Shown here in pieces: positions 39,601-46,939 of a stretch of DNA of 64,000 bases. Made by a program: the position numbers and the translations under genes. The stretch is taken from positions 123,525-187,524 of the forward strand of contig NZ_QGKL01000010.1 in assembly GCF_003172895.1 (NCBI RefSeq), written 5' to 3'. The stretch's first letter is position 1; each line of letters begins with the position of its first letter. The stretch is from Leucothrix arctica (GTDB lineage Bacteria; Pseudomonadota; Gammaproteobacteria; Thiotrichales; Thiotrichaceae). Under the pieces are notes generated by a model. That model was not told the origin of the DNA. It ran no database searches and worked only from the letters and a program-made list of their open reading frames with translations.

Positions 39601-40052
39601 ACGGATTGTTCTTCTACCAAAATATTGAAGAGCGTGGTGGTGATAATGGCGACTGTAGTACGCATATATTGTCGACACATCAAAACTACGCAATTAAAGA
39701 GGATGTACTTATCTCTGGAAGATTGGGTGGAAAGCAAGAAGATTGTGACGGTAACGTTAGTGAAGCAGTTGTCTTGGATGGCCGTCTAACTTGGGATATC
39801 ACAAACCGATTTGATATAGACCTTCATGCTGGAGCGTTAGCGACTGATGGCGCCGGTGAAACTTTGTACTCACTAGGCGCAGGTGTTAACTACTTGGTTA
39901 AAGAAAATCTAAGACTGGGTATTGGTTATAATGTCGTTGGCTTTAAAGATGAAGATCTAGACCCAGAAAACTACAACGATGAAGGCCTACATATCGGTCT
40001 TCAGTATAAATTTGATGAAAATAGCCTCAACTGGCTGACAGGAGAAAAATAA
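33657..40052 (+). CDS. Giant exported protein: DUF11/SdrD-like repeats, possible SPOR-like segment, C-terminal beta-barrel
   Basis: 2131 residues. Signal peptide 1-28. At 31-210 the shared opening AAGTVITNQADISWYGNDG and PHRLTNTGNTASEY. About 235-400 a DUF11 unit. About 415-580 a strand-rich unit with LLETGPNTGIFRS. About 585-700 and 855-960 carboxypeptidase-regulatory/SdrD-like units (GKVFIDADCNNIHNGGEWP, GQYSIYGLSPGNH). About 705-850 another DUF11 unit. About 1030-1110 a segment reading like a SPOR domain (GYSVLMSQFREKALAQKAL, DFFTVRYGFSLYKQE). About 1240-1340 an invasin/Ig-like unit. About 1345-2131 alternating strands typical of an outer-membrane barrel (YGLQANYVKRLDTNWSML, closing LHIGLQYKFDENSLNWLTGEK). 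It looks like a barrel that anchors or exports the neighbouring repeat proteins. Domain names are by eye; the barrel and repeats are clear, the SPOR call is tentative. The OmpA-like gene follows after 2 bases. Confidence 0.8.
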   Translation: MRITDWLGFKSLSFIILLLVAFSSPLSAKTAAGTVITNQADISWYGNDGSIYKAYSNVSQIVVKKQYDLILVPDNVRHTQAGKKVDLPHRLTNTGNTASEYEIRIRHDSGDEGDLTDLKVVSDVNGNGLTNAGEPEWSEITCEPLEDNVSCYFVPEMDPNDITEFVITGFTPTNALVDDEYKINIRTFPYNYEELLTSENLVARNVTSEFIDAIASTALPSHWVNNDLIDIVEGAVLTISKSATPSCGVPVKAGETITYSINFNNTGSAVPVTKVISIDGDDIEGVVLEDTLPPNITLGNTLSPIVAPNLSITLVQLAQDEDTDRWTRFSSWNGTDVISKLGLYIPEEQMQPNQSGKLEFEVTVNANVTTSNIYNTAEFDLVTGGEAEFVSNTVCSTIEPGNTRGDEGGQPDTQFDAEIRFLAPTLDTKRDITNNNATPDFYNDSNFEDADFYRLDSSLTDYDAIRDGVYIELNSSAVNTSEDTAESIVVTVTSGTGDTLLVTLLETGPNTGIFRSLSPIRMSNSDSGEGGSCPAGSSLTPNYSVTDDNCVLNASPSGDLNVSALVTLSDTQTVEVLKDAALVDPLGIVFDSAYNTPVEGATVIIRNADGSVATDPLTDQEYEPQVTGADGVYQFPFLYPNQSYYLDVTPPEQYTFPSYMDATSFPTREVNQYSYGKDGFNQVENSGVFFLTSLLIADIPLDPELDMDLTVNKTASLTEVSIGGSVTYTVVINNYSNDELSAVKIYDALPRGFNLIPGTVTLDGRDLSDYEPEGAPRPNLIFSNLPFMEDKPGEPGVMAALNEHTLTYRVRTTAAAVGSDGVNTAQATGFTVTSALVTSNISRATVEVQRDGVLSDKGIVFGKVFIDADCNNIHNGGEWPIGGVKLYLQDGTWAITDSNGQYSIYGLSPGNHAIKMDPITLPEGLIFKPTDNRQMADPNSRLVDLKDGEFHRADFAAVCPKENSEEIYSEIKARNQGQTDWMLENAQKYDPDKVLTTDEQRKSETDGDISNGIDSRETGLLRTNGKRLKKQSVTTGYSVLMSQFREKALAQKALSELPIDIRKASFVHQAGDFFTVRYGFSLYKQEMKVLNKTLNLGAGTRVVPTVYEQVSDEVADKLETPRGFETMIEAKEAIKSVNNKQAKEGVWLWPKTDVSFDGRFMVTVRKGLSPTLMVNGKAVPKSQLGEQIENRREKAQVAAWYGVQLEPGKNELEVVAKDMFGNKRVLAKGTFTRPVSAEKIEVVTKVKKLPADGGRSYLPVTIKLLDANGYLARGVNFVTIEASDGEWVERDVQDQIQGRQIRVINGLRVVHLKSSERSGDVRIRVTDGSMRDELEITQIAPLRPLIAIGLVEIGANRFNRDDASPDVIDDKDINGRVSGFLKGRIRGDMHLTMSVDTDKEDDAELFRDINPNKSYPIHGDSSQRGYEAQSRSKVYAKLEKDDDSIMWGDFVTDGNTINEDVTRVQRTLTGANVISKSDKNEWQFFISEQDEQHVVEQIRGKGVALNYKLSKAPLVMNSETIEIITVSRDNPGVVLSTESLSRFGDYTLDEVTGELSFSETVASIDEDLNPIYIRASYDLDDGGDKYIVAGARFTHKLDENFKVGLSYTTDQDAEEGFEVYGALLDYKDDKGLVVRGSIAQMTHEDGAKAQGRAARMYLSKDWTKDSQTSLTIGRATEGFTNSAAGISENREELRLKHKQRIYEDISAELEAIHSRNLDTDDTEQSIGVTADVKVQGWTLKGGVRHIKQKNSTEDESFQTFIVGAKRALDIMGKKGSIGAEYEQDFDDTDRRRVAITADIQVHDKVKLYATGERINSLTGVSGLSSSTSTQDTFSIGVKSDILKSTELYSEYRVRGAIDGRDLETASGVRGTYEITKGLSIAPHLEYVKSLDGTEGDSVAASIAVKDSRFKDQIAGIRLETRYDDDREYYGLQANYVKRLDTNWSMLLKDTLRYEAPDEGDDLVDNTLTVGFAYRPRTENKLHGLFFYQNIEERGGDNGDCSTHILSTHQNYAIKEDVLISGRLGGKQEDCDGNVSEAVVLDGRLTWDITNRFDIDLHAGALATDGAGETLYSLGAGVNYLVKENLRLGIGYNVVGFKDEDLDPENYNDEGLHIGLQYKFDENSLNWLTGEK

Positions 40053-40054
40053 TA

Positions 40055-40834
40055 ATGAAACGTCGCAAGTTAGCTCAGCGTATCCTGCCGGTAGTCGGTG
40101 CGATGACACTTTTAGGTGGGTGTGCAAGCACCAGTGATTTGTACGCTAAGTACGAAGACCTATGTGAAGTGCCAAAGGCCAAGGTAGAGGAACGTATTAA
40201 GATAGTCAAAGAAGTGGTTCATAAAGACCGCATCATTGAAAAGATCAAACCTGTTGAGACCATTAAATACGTTGATCGTATTCAGAAGGTTCCAACCATT
40301 AAGATCGTTGAGACAATTAAAGAGGTTCCAACCATTAAAGTGGTTGAGAAGGTTAAGATTGTTGAGAAGGTCAAAGTTGTTGAGAGAGTTAAAACGGTTA
40401 ATAAGTACATCAAACAGCCGATGTTGGGCGAAGTCTGGGAGCCTGCAGTTTACTTCGGCTTTGACTTAGCTTCCTTGAATGTGGAAGAGCATGTTCGATT
40501 GGATCGTGACTTATTGGTATTGAAGAAGAATCCTAAGTTGAAGTTAAGTATTCAAGCGTTTACGGATAGTAAAGGTTCTGAAAGTTATAACCGTAAGTTG
40601 GCATTAAAACGTCAAAATACAGTTCAATCTTACCTGATAGCTAAAGGCTTAGAAAAAGATCGTATTCTTGTTTCACCACTGGGTGAAGAGTTGCCGATTC
40701 TTGGTAATAGCACGAATGAGAGAGTCATTAATCGACGTGTCGAGTTGATGTTGCTTGATGCAGCGGGACGTCCTTTGAGTCTAACTATTCGACCACAAAG
40801 TACATCTTTTAATGCTCCAGCACCAGTGAAGTAG
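40055..40834 (+). CDS. OmpA-like lipoprotein with K/V/E/I-repeat rod
   Basis: 259 residues. A lipoprotein signal peptide ends in the lipobox LLGGC (Cys about 23). Residues about 45-125 are a low-complexity rod of short repeats built on VPTIKIVETIKE and VEKVKIVEKVK, alternately charged and hydrophobic. The C-terminal OmpA domain (about 130-245) has VYFGFDLASLN, LSIQAFTDSKGSESYNRKLALKR and NERVINRRVEL, the peptidoglycan (mDAP)-binding pattern. It should tie an outer-membrane lipid anchor to the cell wall. Only 2 bases separate it from the barrel gene, so the two are likely made together and may form one complex. Confidence 0.9.
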   Translation: MKRRKLAQRILPVVGAMTLLGGCASTSDLYAKYEDLCEVPKAKVEERIKIVKEVVHKDRIIEKIKPVETIKYVDRIQKVPTIKIVETIKEVPTIKVVEKVKIVEKVKVVERVKTVNKYIKQPMLGEVWEPAVYFGFDLASLNVEEHVRLDRDLLVLKKNPKLKLSIQAFTDSKGSESYNRKLALKRQNTVQSYLIAKGLEKDRILVSPLGEELPILGNSTNERVINRRVELMLLDAAGRPLSLTIRPQSTSFNAPAPVK

Positions 40835-40843
40835 ATAGTACAC

Positions 40844-40878
40844 AATTAAGGTCTTGCCTACTGGGTAAGGCCTTAATT
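40844..40878 (+). other. 15-bp hairpin between OmpA-like and DUF11 genes, no T-tract
   Basis: AATTAAGGTCTTGCC (40844-40858) pairs with GGTAAGGCCTTAATT (40864-40878), with two G-U pairs and a 5-base loop. G-rich rather than T-rich sequence follows, so it is probably an intercistronic element and not a full terminator. Confidence 0.65.
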
Positions 40879-40925
40879 AGTGGGTATGGGGATATGCTTA
40901 CAACGTAAGATAATAGGCTTGTAAA

Positions 40926-43613
40926 ATGATTAAAAATAAACAAAGTCGTAATTTAATAAACTACCTGATGGTCTTCTTTTTATTGATCTCAGGGCCGGTG
41001 TTAGCAGCAGCACCCGCTGCAGGTACTGTCATTAAAAACCAAGCGACAGCAACTTATAAAGATTCGTCAGGCATTGAACAAACGACGACGTCTAACTTAG
41101 TTGAAACACTTATACAGCAGGTTGGTGCATTTGCTTTAGAGCAAAGCCAGTCGCGTTATGGAATTGCGGATCAAGTTACATCGTTCCCACATATTCTAAC
41201 TAACACAGGTAATGGAGATGACTCCTTTACACTAGGCGCCAGTGATAACACTGGTGATACTTTTGATTTCGACTCGATCAATATTTATCCTGATGCTAAT
41301 CAAGATGGTGTTGCTGACAGTAATACGCCAATTACAACAACAGGTGTATTAGCAGCCGGTGAGTCATTCTACTTCGTTGTTAGTGCCAAAGTGCCATTGA
41401 CTGCATTGGATGGAAATACTGGTGAGTTTGATGTGACGGGTACCAGTGAATTCGATCCGACACTACAGACAATAATAAACACAGATGAAGTTATTGTTTC
41501 TGATAAAGCCGTTATTACTGTCACTAAGAGCATTAGCGCTAATAGTGGTGAAGCAGGAACTGGTCCATACACGGTAACGCTAACGTATGGTAACCAAAGC
41601 ACGAGTGACGCTACAGACGTAACGTTAATCGATGAGCTGCCAGTAGGTATGACCTATGTTGATGGTTCAGCTGAGTGGAGCTTAACTGGGAGTGCTGTTG
41701 TACTTACGGATGCTAACCCAGGTGATGCACAGGGTGTCGGTACTGATACCGTTGTTTATTGTGCTTATGATACAAGCTGTACCAATATAGAAGATCAAGT
41801 AACGGCAGTCATAGCTCAGGTTATTTCGGGCGATAGCGGTACGATTAGCTTCCAAGTAGAGTTGGATAGCGATATTGACGCTCAGACTCTTTTGAATACG
41901 GGTGAGTTTAGCTACAATAACGGTAGCGTAGTCATTGCAGACCAAGAAACGAATACAGTGCCATTAGAAGTTATCTCAACACCGGGTGTTGTCGCTAACG
42001 GATCGGATACTATTAATACTGAAGGTGCTGAAGAGCCAGTCAATCAAGCGACAGGCACATTAGGTAGTACAGTAGCGTTTGATAATATTATTTGGAATCG
42101 TGGTAATAGCACGGATACTTTTGATATTAGTGTAGACGAGGTTGCTTCTACATTCCCTGCTGGAACGACGTTTACGCTGTATCAAAGTGATGGTTTTACA
42201 CCGTTGTTAGATACCGACAACTCAAGCGTGGCTGATACAGGCCCTTTAGGTGCTGGCGAGTTCTATAATGTTGTACTGAAAGCTAAGCTACCAATGACTG
42301 GCAGTTCAGTTGGAGATAATAGTGGTTTGGGATTTGACGTAACTAAGACAGCAACGTCAACAACCGACCCATCTATAACTAGCTCAGTAACAGATCACCT
42401 CGTTGAAATTACGGGTAGTGGCGTCGATATTACTAACGTTGCAGCAATTGGTGGTGCAGGTGTCAAGGGTGAAGGCATAGGGCCTGAAACAACCGCTCAA
42501 ACGCAGTTAGTGTTTGCGCCGGGCGAGTCAGGAGTGTTCCAGCTTTACATCAATAACATCAGTGACGTCGCTGATAGTTTTGACCTTAGCTACAGTAAAG
42601 ATGACCCATTTGCTAAAGGATCATTACCAGCAGGTTGGGGTGTTTCATTCCATGTTGATGCCGGCGCGACTGACTGTTCAGTACTTGGGCCAGTTGTTAG
42701 TAATACGTCAATCATTGCACCAAATACGAGTAAGTTAATCTGTGCTCAAGTGAGTGTTGCAGCAGGTACAGCATTTGATGGAAATGCGGTTAGTATTTAC
42801 TTTAAAGCTGAGTCACCGTTAACAGGCGTTAGTGATATCAAGCATGATGCGGTGTACTTGACTGCAGACCATAGATTGATTCTAGAGCCTGATCACCACG
42901 CTCAAGTTGAGCCAGGTGGAACGCAGACTTATGTACATAATTTGCATAATCCAGGTAATACTACGTTTACAGATATTACCCTTGCTGCGACTGACACACT
43001 GTCTGCTGAAGGTTGGACAACTAAGCTATACGAAGATACTGATGGTGACGGTGTATTGTCATCAGCTGATCAGCCAGTTGGAACTTATACGCTTGCTCCG
43101 GGTGAGACTCAGATAATTTTTGCTAAGGTATTTGCGCCCTCTAGTGCTCCACTAGGTGCAACTAACTTAACGGGTATCACTGCTTCAGGATCAACTGATG
43201 CGGGTGGTAGTACTCCAGTTGTTGTAACTGTTTCAGCGCAAGACATGACGTATGTAGCTAAAAGCAATATGACGATAGCTAAACGTCAAGGTCCGGATGC
43301 TAACTGTGATGGTGCGGTTGATAGTGGTTTCAGTTTTAGCTTTGATACTTTCCAAGCGGGCCCTAATACTTGCGTGCTGTATCAGTTAACAGCGACTAAT
43401 CAGAGTGCTGGCTTAGCTGTAAACGTGAGAATTGATGATTCGATTCCTGAGTTTACGACTCACTTCACTAACGGTGGTACTCTACCAGTAATAACTGTGG
43501 GTACGATTACCACTCAGCCTCCAGAGGGTGACACAGGTATGGTTGCTGGAAATGCTGGAAACGTTATTGCAGGAGACGCGGTATCACTTACCTTTGGTGT
43601 ACGCGTTGAGTAA
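40926..43613 (+). CDS. Large exported DUF11-repeat surface protein (895 residues)
   Basis: The signal peptide (YLMVFFLLISGPVLAAAPA) leads into the shared opening AAGTVIKNQATATYKDSSG and FPHILTNTGNGDDSF. At least four DUF11/Ig-like units follow (ITVTKSISANSGEAGTG, VAFDNIIWNRGNSTDTF, QTYVHNLHNPGNTTF). The C-terminal unit (GPDANCDGAVDSGF, NTCVLYQLTATNQSAG, ending LTFGVRVE) corresponds to the end of the 1001-residue protein. The two proteins therefore look like diverged paralogues. It is acidic, Ser/Thr/Asp-rich, and has no recognised sorting tail. It is the last gene of the cluster and is followed by a very strong terminator. Confidence 0.85.
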   Translation: MIKNKQSRNLINYLMVFFLLISGPVLAAAPAAGTVIKNQATATYKDSSGIEQTTTSNLVETLIQQVGAFALEQSQSRYGIADQVTSFPHILTNTGNGDDSFTLGASDNTGDTFDFDSINIYPDANQDGVADSNTPITTTGVLAAGESFYFVVSAKVPLTALDGNTGEFDVTGTSEFDPTLQTIINTDEVIVSDKAVITVTKSISANSGEAGTGPYTVTLTYGNQSTSDATDVTLIDELPVGMTYVDGSAEWSLTGSAVVLTDANPGDAQGVGTDTVVYCAYDTSCTNIEDQVTAVIAQVISGDSGTISFQVELDSDIDAQTLLNTGEFSYNNGSVVIADQETNTVPLEVISTPGVVANGSDTINTEGAEEPVNQATGTLGSTVAFDNIIWNRGNSTDTFDISVDEVASTFPAGTTFTLYQSDGFTPLLDTDNSSVADTGPLGAGEFYNVVLKAKLPMTGSSVGDNSGLGFDVTKTATSTTDPSITSSVTDHLVEITGSGVDITNVAAIGGAGVKGEGIGPETTAQTQLVFAPGESGVFQLYINNISDVADSFDLSYSKDDPFAKGSLPAGWGVSFHVDAGATDCSVLGPVVSNTSIIAPNTSKLICAQVSVAAGTAFDGNAVSIYFKAESPLTGVSDIKHDAVYLTADHRLILEPDHHAQVEPGGTQTYVHNLHNPGNTTFTDITLAATDTLSAEGWTTKLYEDTDGDGVLSSADQPVGTYTLAPGETQIIFAKVFAPSSAPLGATNLTGITASGSTDAGGSTPVVVTVSAQDMTYVAKSNMTIAKRQGPDANCDGAVDSGFSFSFDTFQAGPNTCVLYQLTATNQSAGLAVNVRIDDSIPEFTTHFTNGGTLPVITVGTITTQPPEGDTGMVAGNAGNVIAGDAVSLTFGVRVE

Positions 43614-43631
43614 CAGCGACAGCTGATACAT

Positions 43632-43682
43632 AAGCCGTCACGTGGTGCTGTAGTTTTTACAGTATTGTGTGGCGGCTTTTTT
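43632..43682 (+). terminator. Strong terminator closing the surface-protein cluster
   Basis: The arm at 43632-43652 (starting AAGCCGTCAC) pairs with 43658-43678 (ending GGCGGCTT) over 21 positions when G-U pairs are allowed, with a 5-base loop. It runs into TTTTTTGTTT. It is the only T-tract hairpin in the cluster. Confidence 0.92.
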
Positions 43683-43789
43683 GTTTGAACACAGCCAGAA
43701 GTGACTAATGCTCTGTTTGTCGGAAAATAACTCATTATTTTCTAACTCCTTATACACTGTAAATATAATAACAAGATCCGGTGATCACA

Positions 43790-45019
43790 ATGGACTTCAA
43801 AAACTTACTTCGCATCCTCGTGAAAAACGATGGCTCTGATTTATACCTCACGTTTAATGCACCTCCAGCGGCTAAGTTCCAAGGCACATTACGTGCACTT
43901 GGCCCCGATAAGCTGGATGCCCAAACGCTGAATGAACTTGCAGCTGAGTTGATGAATGAAGATCAACAGAAGCAGTTTGAAAAAAAGCCTGAGATGAACC
44001 TAGCGCTTGATGAGCCGGGGATTGGTCGATTCCGAATTAACATATTTAAACAACGTACACACTTAGCGATGGTGATACGTAATATCAAAGTTGATATTCC
44101 TAATGCCGACTCTTTAGGTCTGCCAGCGGTGCTGAAAGAAGTCATCATGGATAAGCGAGGGTTGATTTTATTTGTTGGTGGAACGGGGTCTGGTAAGTCA
44201 ACTTCTTTGGCTGCACTTATTGATCACCGAAATGCAAACTCAACAGGACATATCATCACGATTGAAGATCCTATTGAGTACGTGCATCCGCATAAAAAAT
44301 GCTTAGTGAGTCAGCGAGAGGTAGGTGTTGATACCGACTCTTATGAGGACGCGCTGGAAAATACATTACGACAGGCGCCAGACGTTATTCTGATTGGTGA
44401 GATCCGTACCGAAGAAACAATGGAGCATGCCTTGGCGTTTGCTGAAACAGGGCATCTATGTCTGTCTACCTTGCATGCTAACAGTGCTAACCAAGCGTTA
44501 GATCGAATTATTAACTTTTTCCCAGAAGAGCGCCATAAGCAGCTGTTGATGGATATCTCACTAAATATCAAAGCTTTTATCTCTCAGCGTCTTATTCCCA
44601 CTATTGATGGAAAGCGTGTCGCAGCTATCGAAATTTTGATTGGTACACCGATGGTTCAAGACTTGATTATGAAGGGTGATGTTCATGCCTTGAAAGAGAT
44701 CATGGAGAAGTCTGAAGAGTTAGGTATGCAGACGTTTGATAGTCACTTGCTCAAGCTTTACAAGGCAGGACGTATTTCACTTGATGAAACGCTTAAAAAT
44801 GCCGACTCACCTAATAACATGAAGGTGAAAATCAATCTTATGCAAGATGCTCCAGGTCAAGATACGGCTGAAGCGAAGCAAGCTCGAGCGGAAGAGTTGA
44901 GTAGTCTATCTCTTGAAGAAATTGTTGTAGAAGAAGATAAAGTCATGACTGAAGACGAAGAGCTAGAAGAGCTACTTCGTTTGAAAGCAGAGCGAGAAGC
45001 CAAAGCAGCAGGGAAGTAG
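43790..45019 (+). CDS. pilU: Type IV pilus retraction ATPase PilU
   Basis: A hexameric AAA+ motor that assists PilT in pilus retraction. 409 residues from ATG 43790 (MDFKNLLRILV), with GGTGA as ribosome site; an in-frame GTG at 43781 is less likely. Walker A is GGTGSGKSTSL, the Asp box is ITIEDPIEYVH, Walker B is PDVILIGEIR and the His box is HLCLSTLHANSANQ. The acidic, Glu-rich C-terminal extension and the sequence KKCLVSQREVGVD point to PilU rather than PilT. pilT is not beside it here. Confidence 0.9.
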   Translation: MDFKNLLRILVKNDGSDLYLTFNAPPAAKFQGTLRALGPDKLDAQTLNELAAELMNEDQQKQFEKKPEMNLALDEPGIGRFRINIFKQRTHLAMVIRNIKVDIPNADSLGLPAVLKEVIMDKRGLILFVGGTGSGKSTSLAALIDHRNANSTGHIITIEDPIEYVHPHKKCLVSQREVGVDTDSYEDALENTLRQAPDVILIGEIRTEETMEHALAFAETGHLCLSTLHANSANQALDRIINFFPEERHKQLLMDISLNIKAFISQRLIPTIDGKRVAAIEILIGTPMVQDLIMKGDVHALKEIMEKSEELGMQTFDSHLLKLYKAGRISLDETLKNADSPNNMKVKINLMQDAPGQDTAEAKQARAEELSSLSLEEIVVEEDKVMTEDEELEELLRLKAEREAKAAGK

Positions 45020-45041
45020 TTAATTCCTTATAGCCAAACGA

Positions 45042-46310
45042 CTAGGGCAGTAGCTGCTCGACTTGTTCCATAATAAGTTGAGTAGCGCCTTGGTTTGTTT
45101 CAAGTGTTTTAATCGCGCGTTGTTTCAATGCGTTTTTATCCTCGATATCCAGTGTTAATAGGCTGCTTAATCGCTCAGTTAATTGTTTTGGTGAGTGCTC
45201 CACCCAAGCAACATCCGCCTCCGTTAATATTTTAAACACATCCTCAAAGTTAAATACTGCGGGCCCTGTTACAACCGGTACGCCAAAGACTGATGCTTCA
45301 AGTGGGTTGTGACCACCGGTTTCTACTAATGTGCCTCCGACGAAAACTACATCTGCTGCTGCATACCAGTACGCCATTTCACCTAAGCTATCGCCTAGTA
45401 TTATTTCAGTGTTGGTACTAAATACTTTATTCTCACTACGACGATCGGTAGTGAAGGGCGTTTGTGAGCAAAGGGTATAAACATCATTGAAACGTTCTGG
45501 ATGGCGCGGTGCTAAAATCAAAATAAGGGATGGGAATTGTTGTTTAAGTGTTGCGTAACAGTCGAGGATAATTTCATCCTCTCCTTTGTGTGTACTGGCA
45601 GCGACCCAGACCAAACAAGAACTAGCTAACTGCTCTTTTAGTGCGGGTTTAGTGTCAGTGTTCTGATTGTTTAAAATATCAAATTTGATATTACCAGCCA
45701 TGCCCAGTGAGTTTGGATTAGCACCAATAGTTATAAAGTTCTCAATATCTTGTTCACTACGACAGGCAATATGAGAAACCTTTTTAAGGACAGGTGCAAT
45801 CAATTTACTGAGTCGCGCATATCCCTTGGTGGAGCGTTGAGATAAGCGAGCATTAGCAATTAAGGTAGGGACGTTATGGTTATTACAGGCAGAAATTAGA
45901 TTTGGCCAAATCTCTGTTTCCATGATGACTAGTAGGTCAGGATTAGCTCGTTTAAGAAAACGGCTCACCATATGTGGAGCGTCATAAGGGAAATAGCTAT
46001 GTTCAACGCTATCACCATAGAGGCGAACGGACGTTTCTAAGCCGGTAGGTGTTGTGTTTGTAACAAGAATTTGGTGAGTAGGATAGCGACTTATGAGTGC
46101 ATCAACCAAGGGTTTGGCTGCAACGGTTTCGCCAACCGAAACCGCATGAAGCCAAATACGTGGTTTTTTATCAAGCTTGATATATCCAAGTCGTTGTTGC
46201 CAATGCTGACGGTAGGCACTATTTTGTCGAGAGCGCCAAAAAAGACGAATCAAGATGATAGGGCACAGTACATACCACAACAATGAGTAGAGCAGAAGAT
46301 ACACGGACAT
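45042..46310 (-). CDS. waaA: 3-deoxy-D-manno-octulosonic acid transferase
   Basis: WaaA (KdtA) adds Kdo from CMP-Kdo to lipid IVA at the inner membrane. 422 residues with an N-terminal membrane segment (YLLLYSLLWYVLCPIILIRLF) and the hallmark WLHAVSVGETVAAKPL. It also has LVIMETEIWPNLI, the central HKGEDEIIL and LAPRHPERF, and GGTLVETGGHNPLEA. It converges with pilU over 22 bases with no visible terminator. Confidence 0.97.
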   Translation of the reverse strand: MSVYLLLYSLLWYVLCPIILIRLFWRSRQNSAYRQHWQQRLGYIKLDKKPRIWLHAVSVGETVAAKPLVDALISRYPTHQILVTNTTPTGLETSVRLYGDSVEHSYFPYDAPHMVSRFLKRANPDLLVIMETEIWPNLISACNNHNVPTLIANARLSQRSTKGYARLSKLIAPVLKKVSHIACRSEQDIENFITIGANPNSLGMAGNIKFDILNNQNTDTKPALKEQLASSCLVWVAASTHKGEDEIILDCYATLKQQFPSLILILAPRHPERFNDVYTLCSQTPFTTDRRSENKVFSTNTEIILGDSLGEMAYWYAAADVVFVGGTLVETGGHNPLEASVFGVPVVTGPAVFNFEDVFKILTEADVAWVEHSPKQLTERLSSLLTLDIEDKNALKQRAIKTLETNQGATQLIMEQVEQLLP

Positions 46311-46354
46311 GAGTTATTCCAAGAGAAAATGAAGCCGTGCCCATTGTGCCAAAC

Positions 46355-46759
46355 TCAGTAGTTGATTACACGAGGCAATTCTTTCGCTTGGGAAACCCAG
46401 TCCTTAACTTGGTTTAAACTGGCCATTTTAGACACAATACGGTGCTTGTTGTTTTCTTCTAAAATGGCAGCATGAAGGTTTTCAGGATTACGCTGAGCAA
46501 GCTCTGGTACGGTGTCTACGCCTGCGGCTTCAAGTAAGTCAGCATTTTGTGTTGCAATACCTTTAATACGAGCAAGGTCTGCACGATTAGCCCATGTGAG
46601 AACGTCTTTGTGTTCTAGGCCTGCATTTTCACATAAGTCTTTACGACCCTTAGGAGTACTGCAATAATCTAGTAGAGACTCAACTGTTTTAATGCCTTGA
46701 GCTTCGATCAGGTAGGATATACGAATTGTAATACCCTTGATTTCAGATAGCTTAGCCAT
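46355..46759 (-). CDS. DUF4332 helix-hairpin-helix protein
   Basis: 134 residues built of two HhH-like repeats: LSEIKGITIRISYLIEAQGIKTVESLL and LARIKGIATQNADLLEAAGVDTVPELAQRNP, as in the DUF4332 family. There are no signal peptide or membrane segments. Such modules bind DNA non-specifically in other proteins, but no function is established for this one. It stands alone; 44 bases separate it from waaA. The 180 bases on its upstream side hold no feature I can name. Confidence 0.75.
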   Translation of the reverse strand: MAKLSEIKGITIRISYLIEAQGIKTVESLLDYCSTPKGRKDLCENAGLEHKDVLTWANRADLARIKGIATQNADLLEAAGVDTVPELAQRNPENLHAAILEENNKHRIVSKMASLNQVKDWVSQAKELPRVINY

Positions 46760-46939
46760 ATTGGTGTACCTTTTTATATTTGTTATTAGCTATTAGTGTT
46801 ATTTGATGAATATTCTATCATTTGCTTTGACTGCTTGAGAACTACCACTCGACAAGCTGCATTTAAATCCGACCAGTTACTATCGTTCAACTAGCAAGTG
46901 TGTCAAAATTCGTTGTTTTCTCATAGTTTGGACAGCAGC

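Noticed and set aside
29837..43613. Search for LPXTG, PEP-CTERM or GlyGly-CTERM tails on the DUF11 proteins as rhombosortase substrates
   Set aside because: All C-termini end in strand-like sequence (VEVE, VRVE, VQVK) with no hydrophobic tail or basic cluster.
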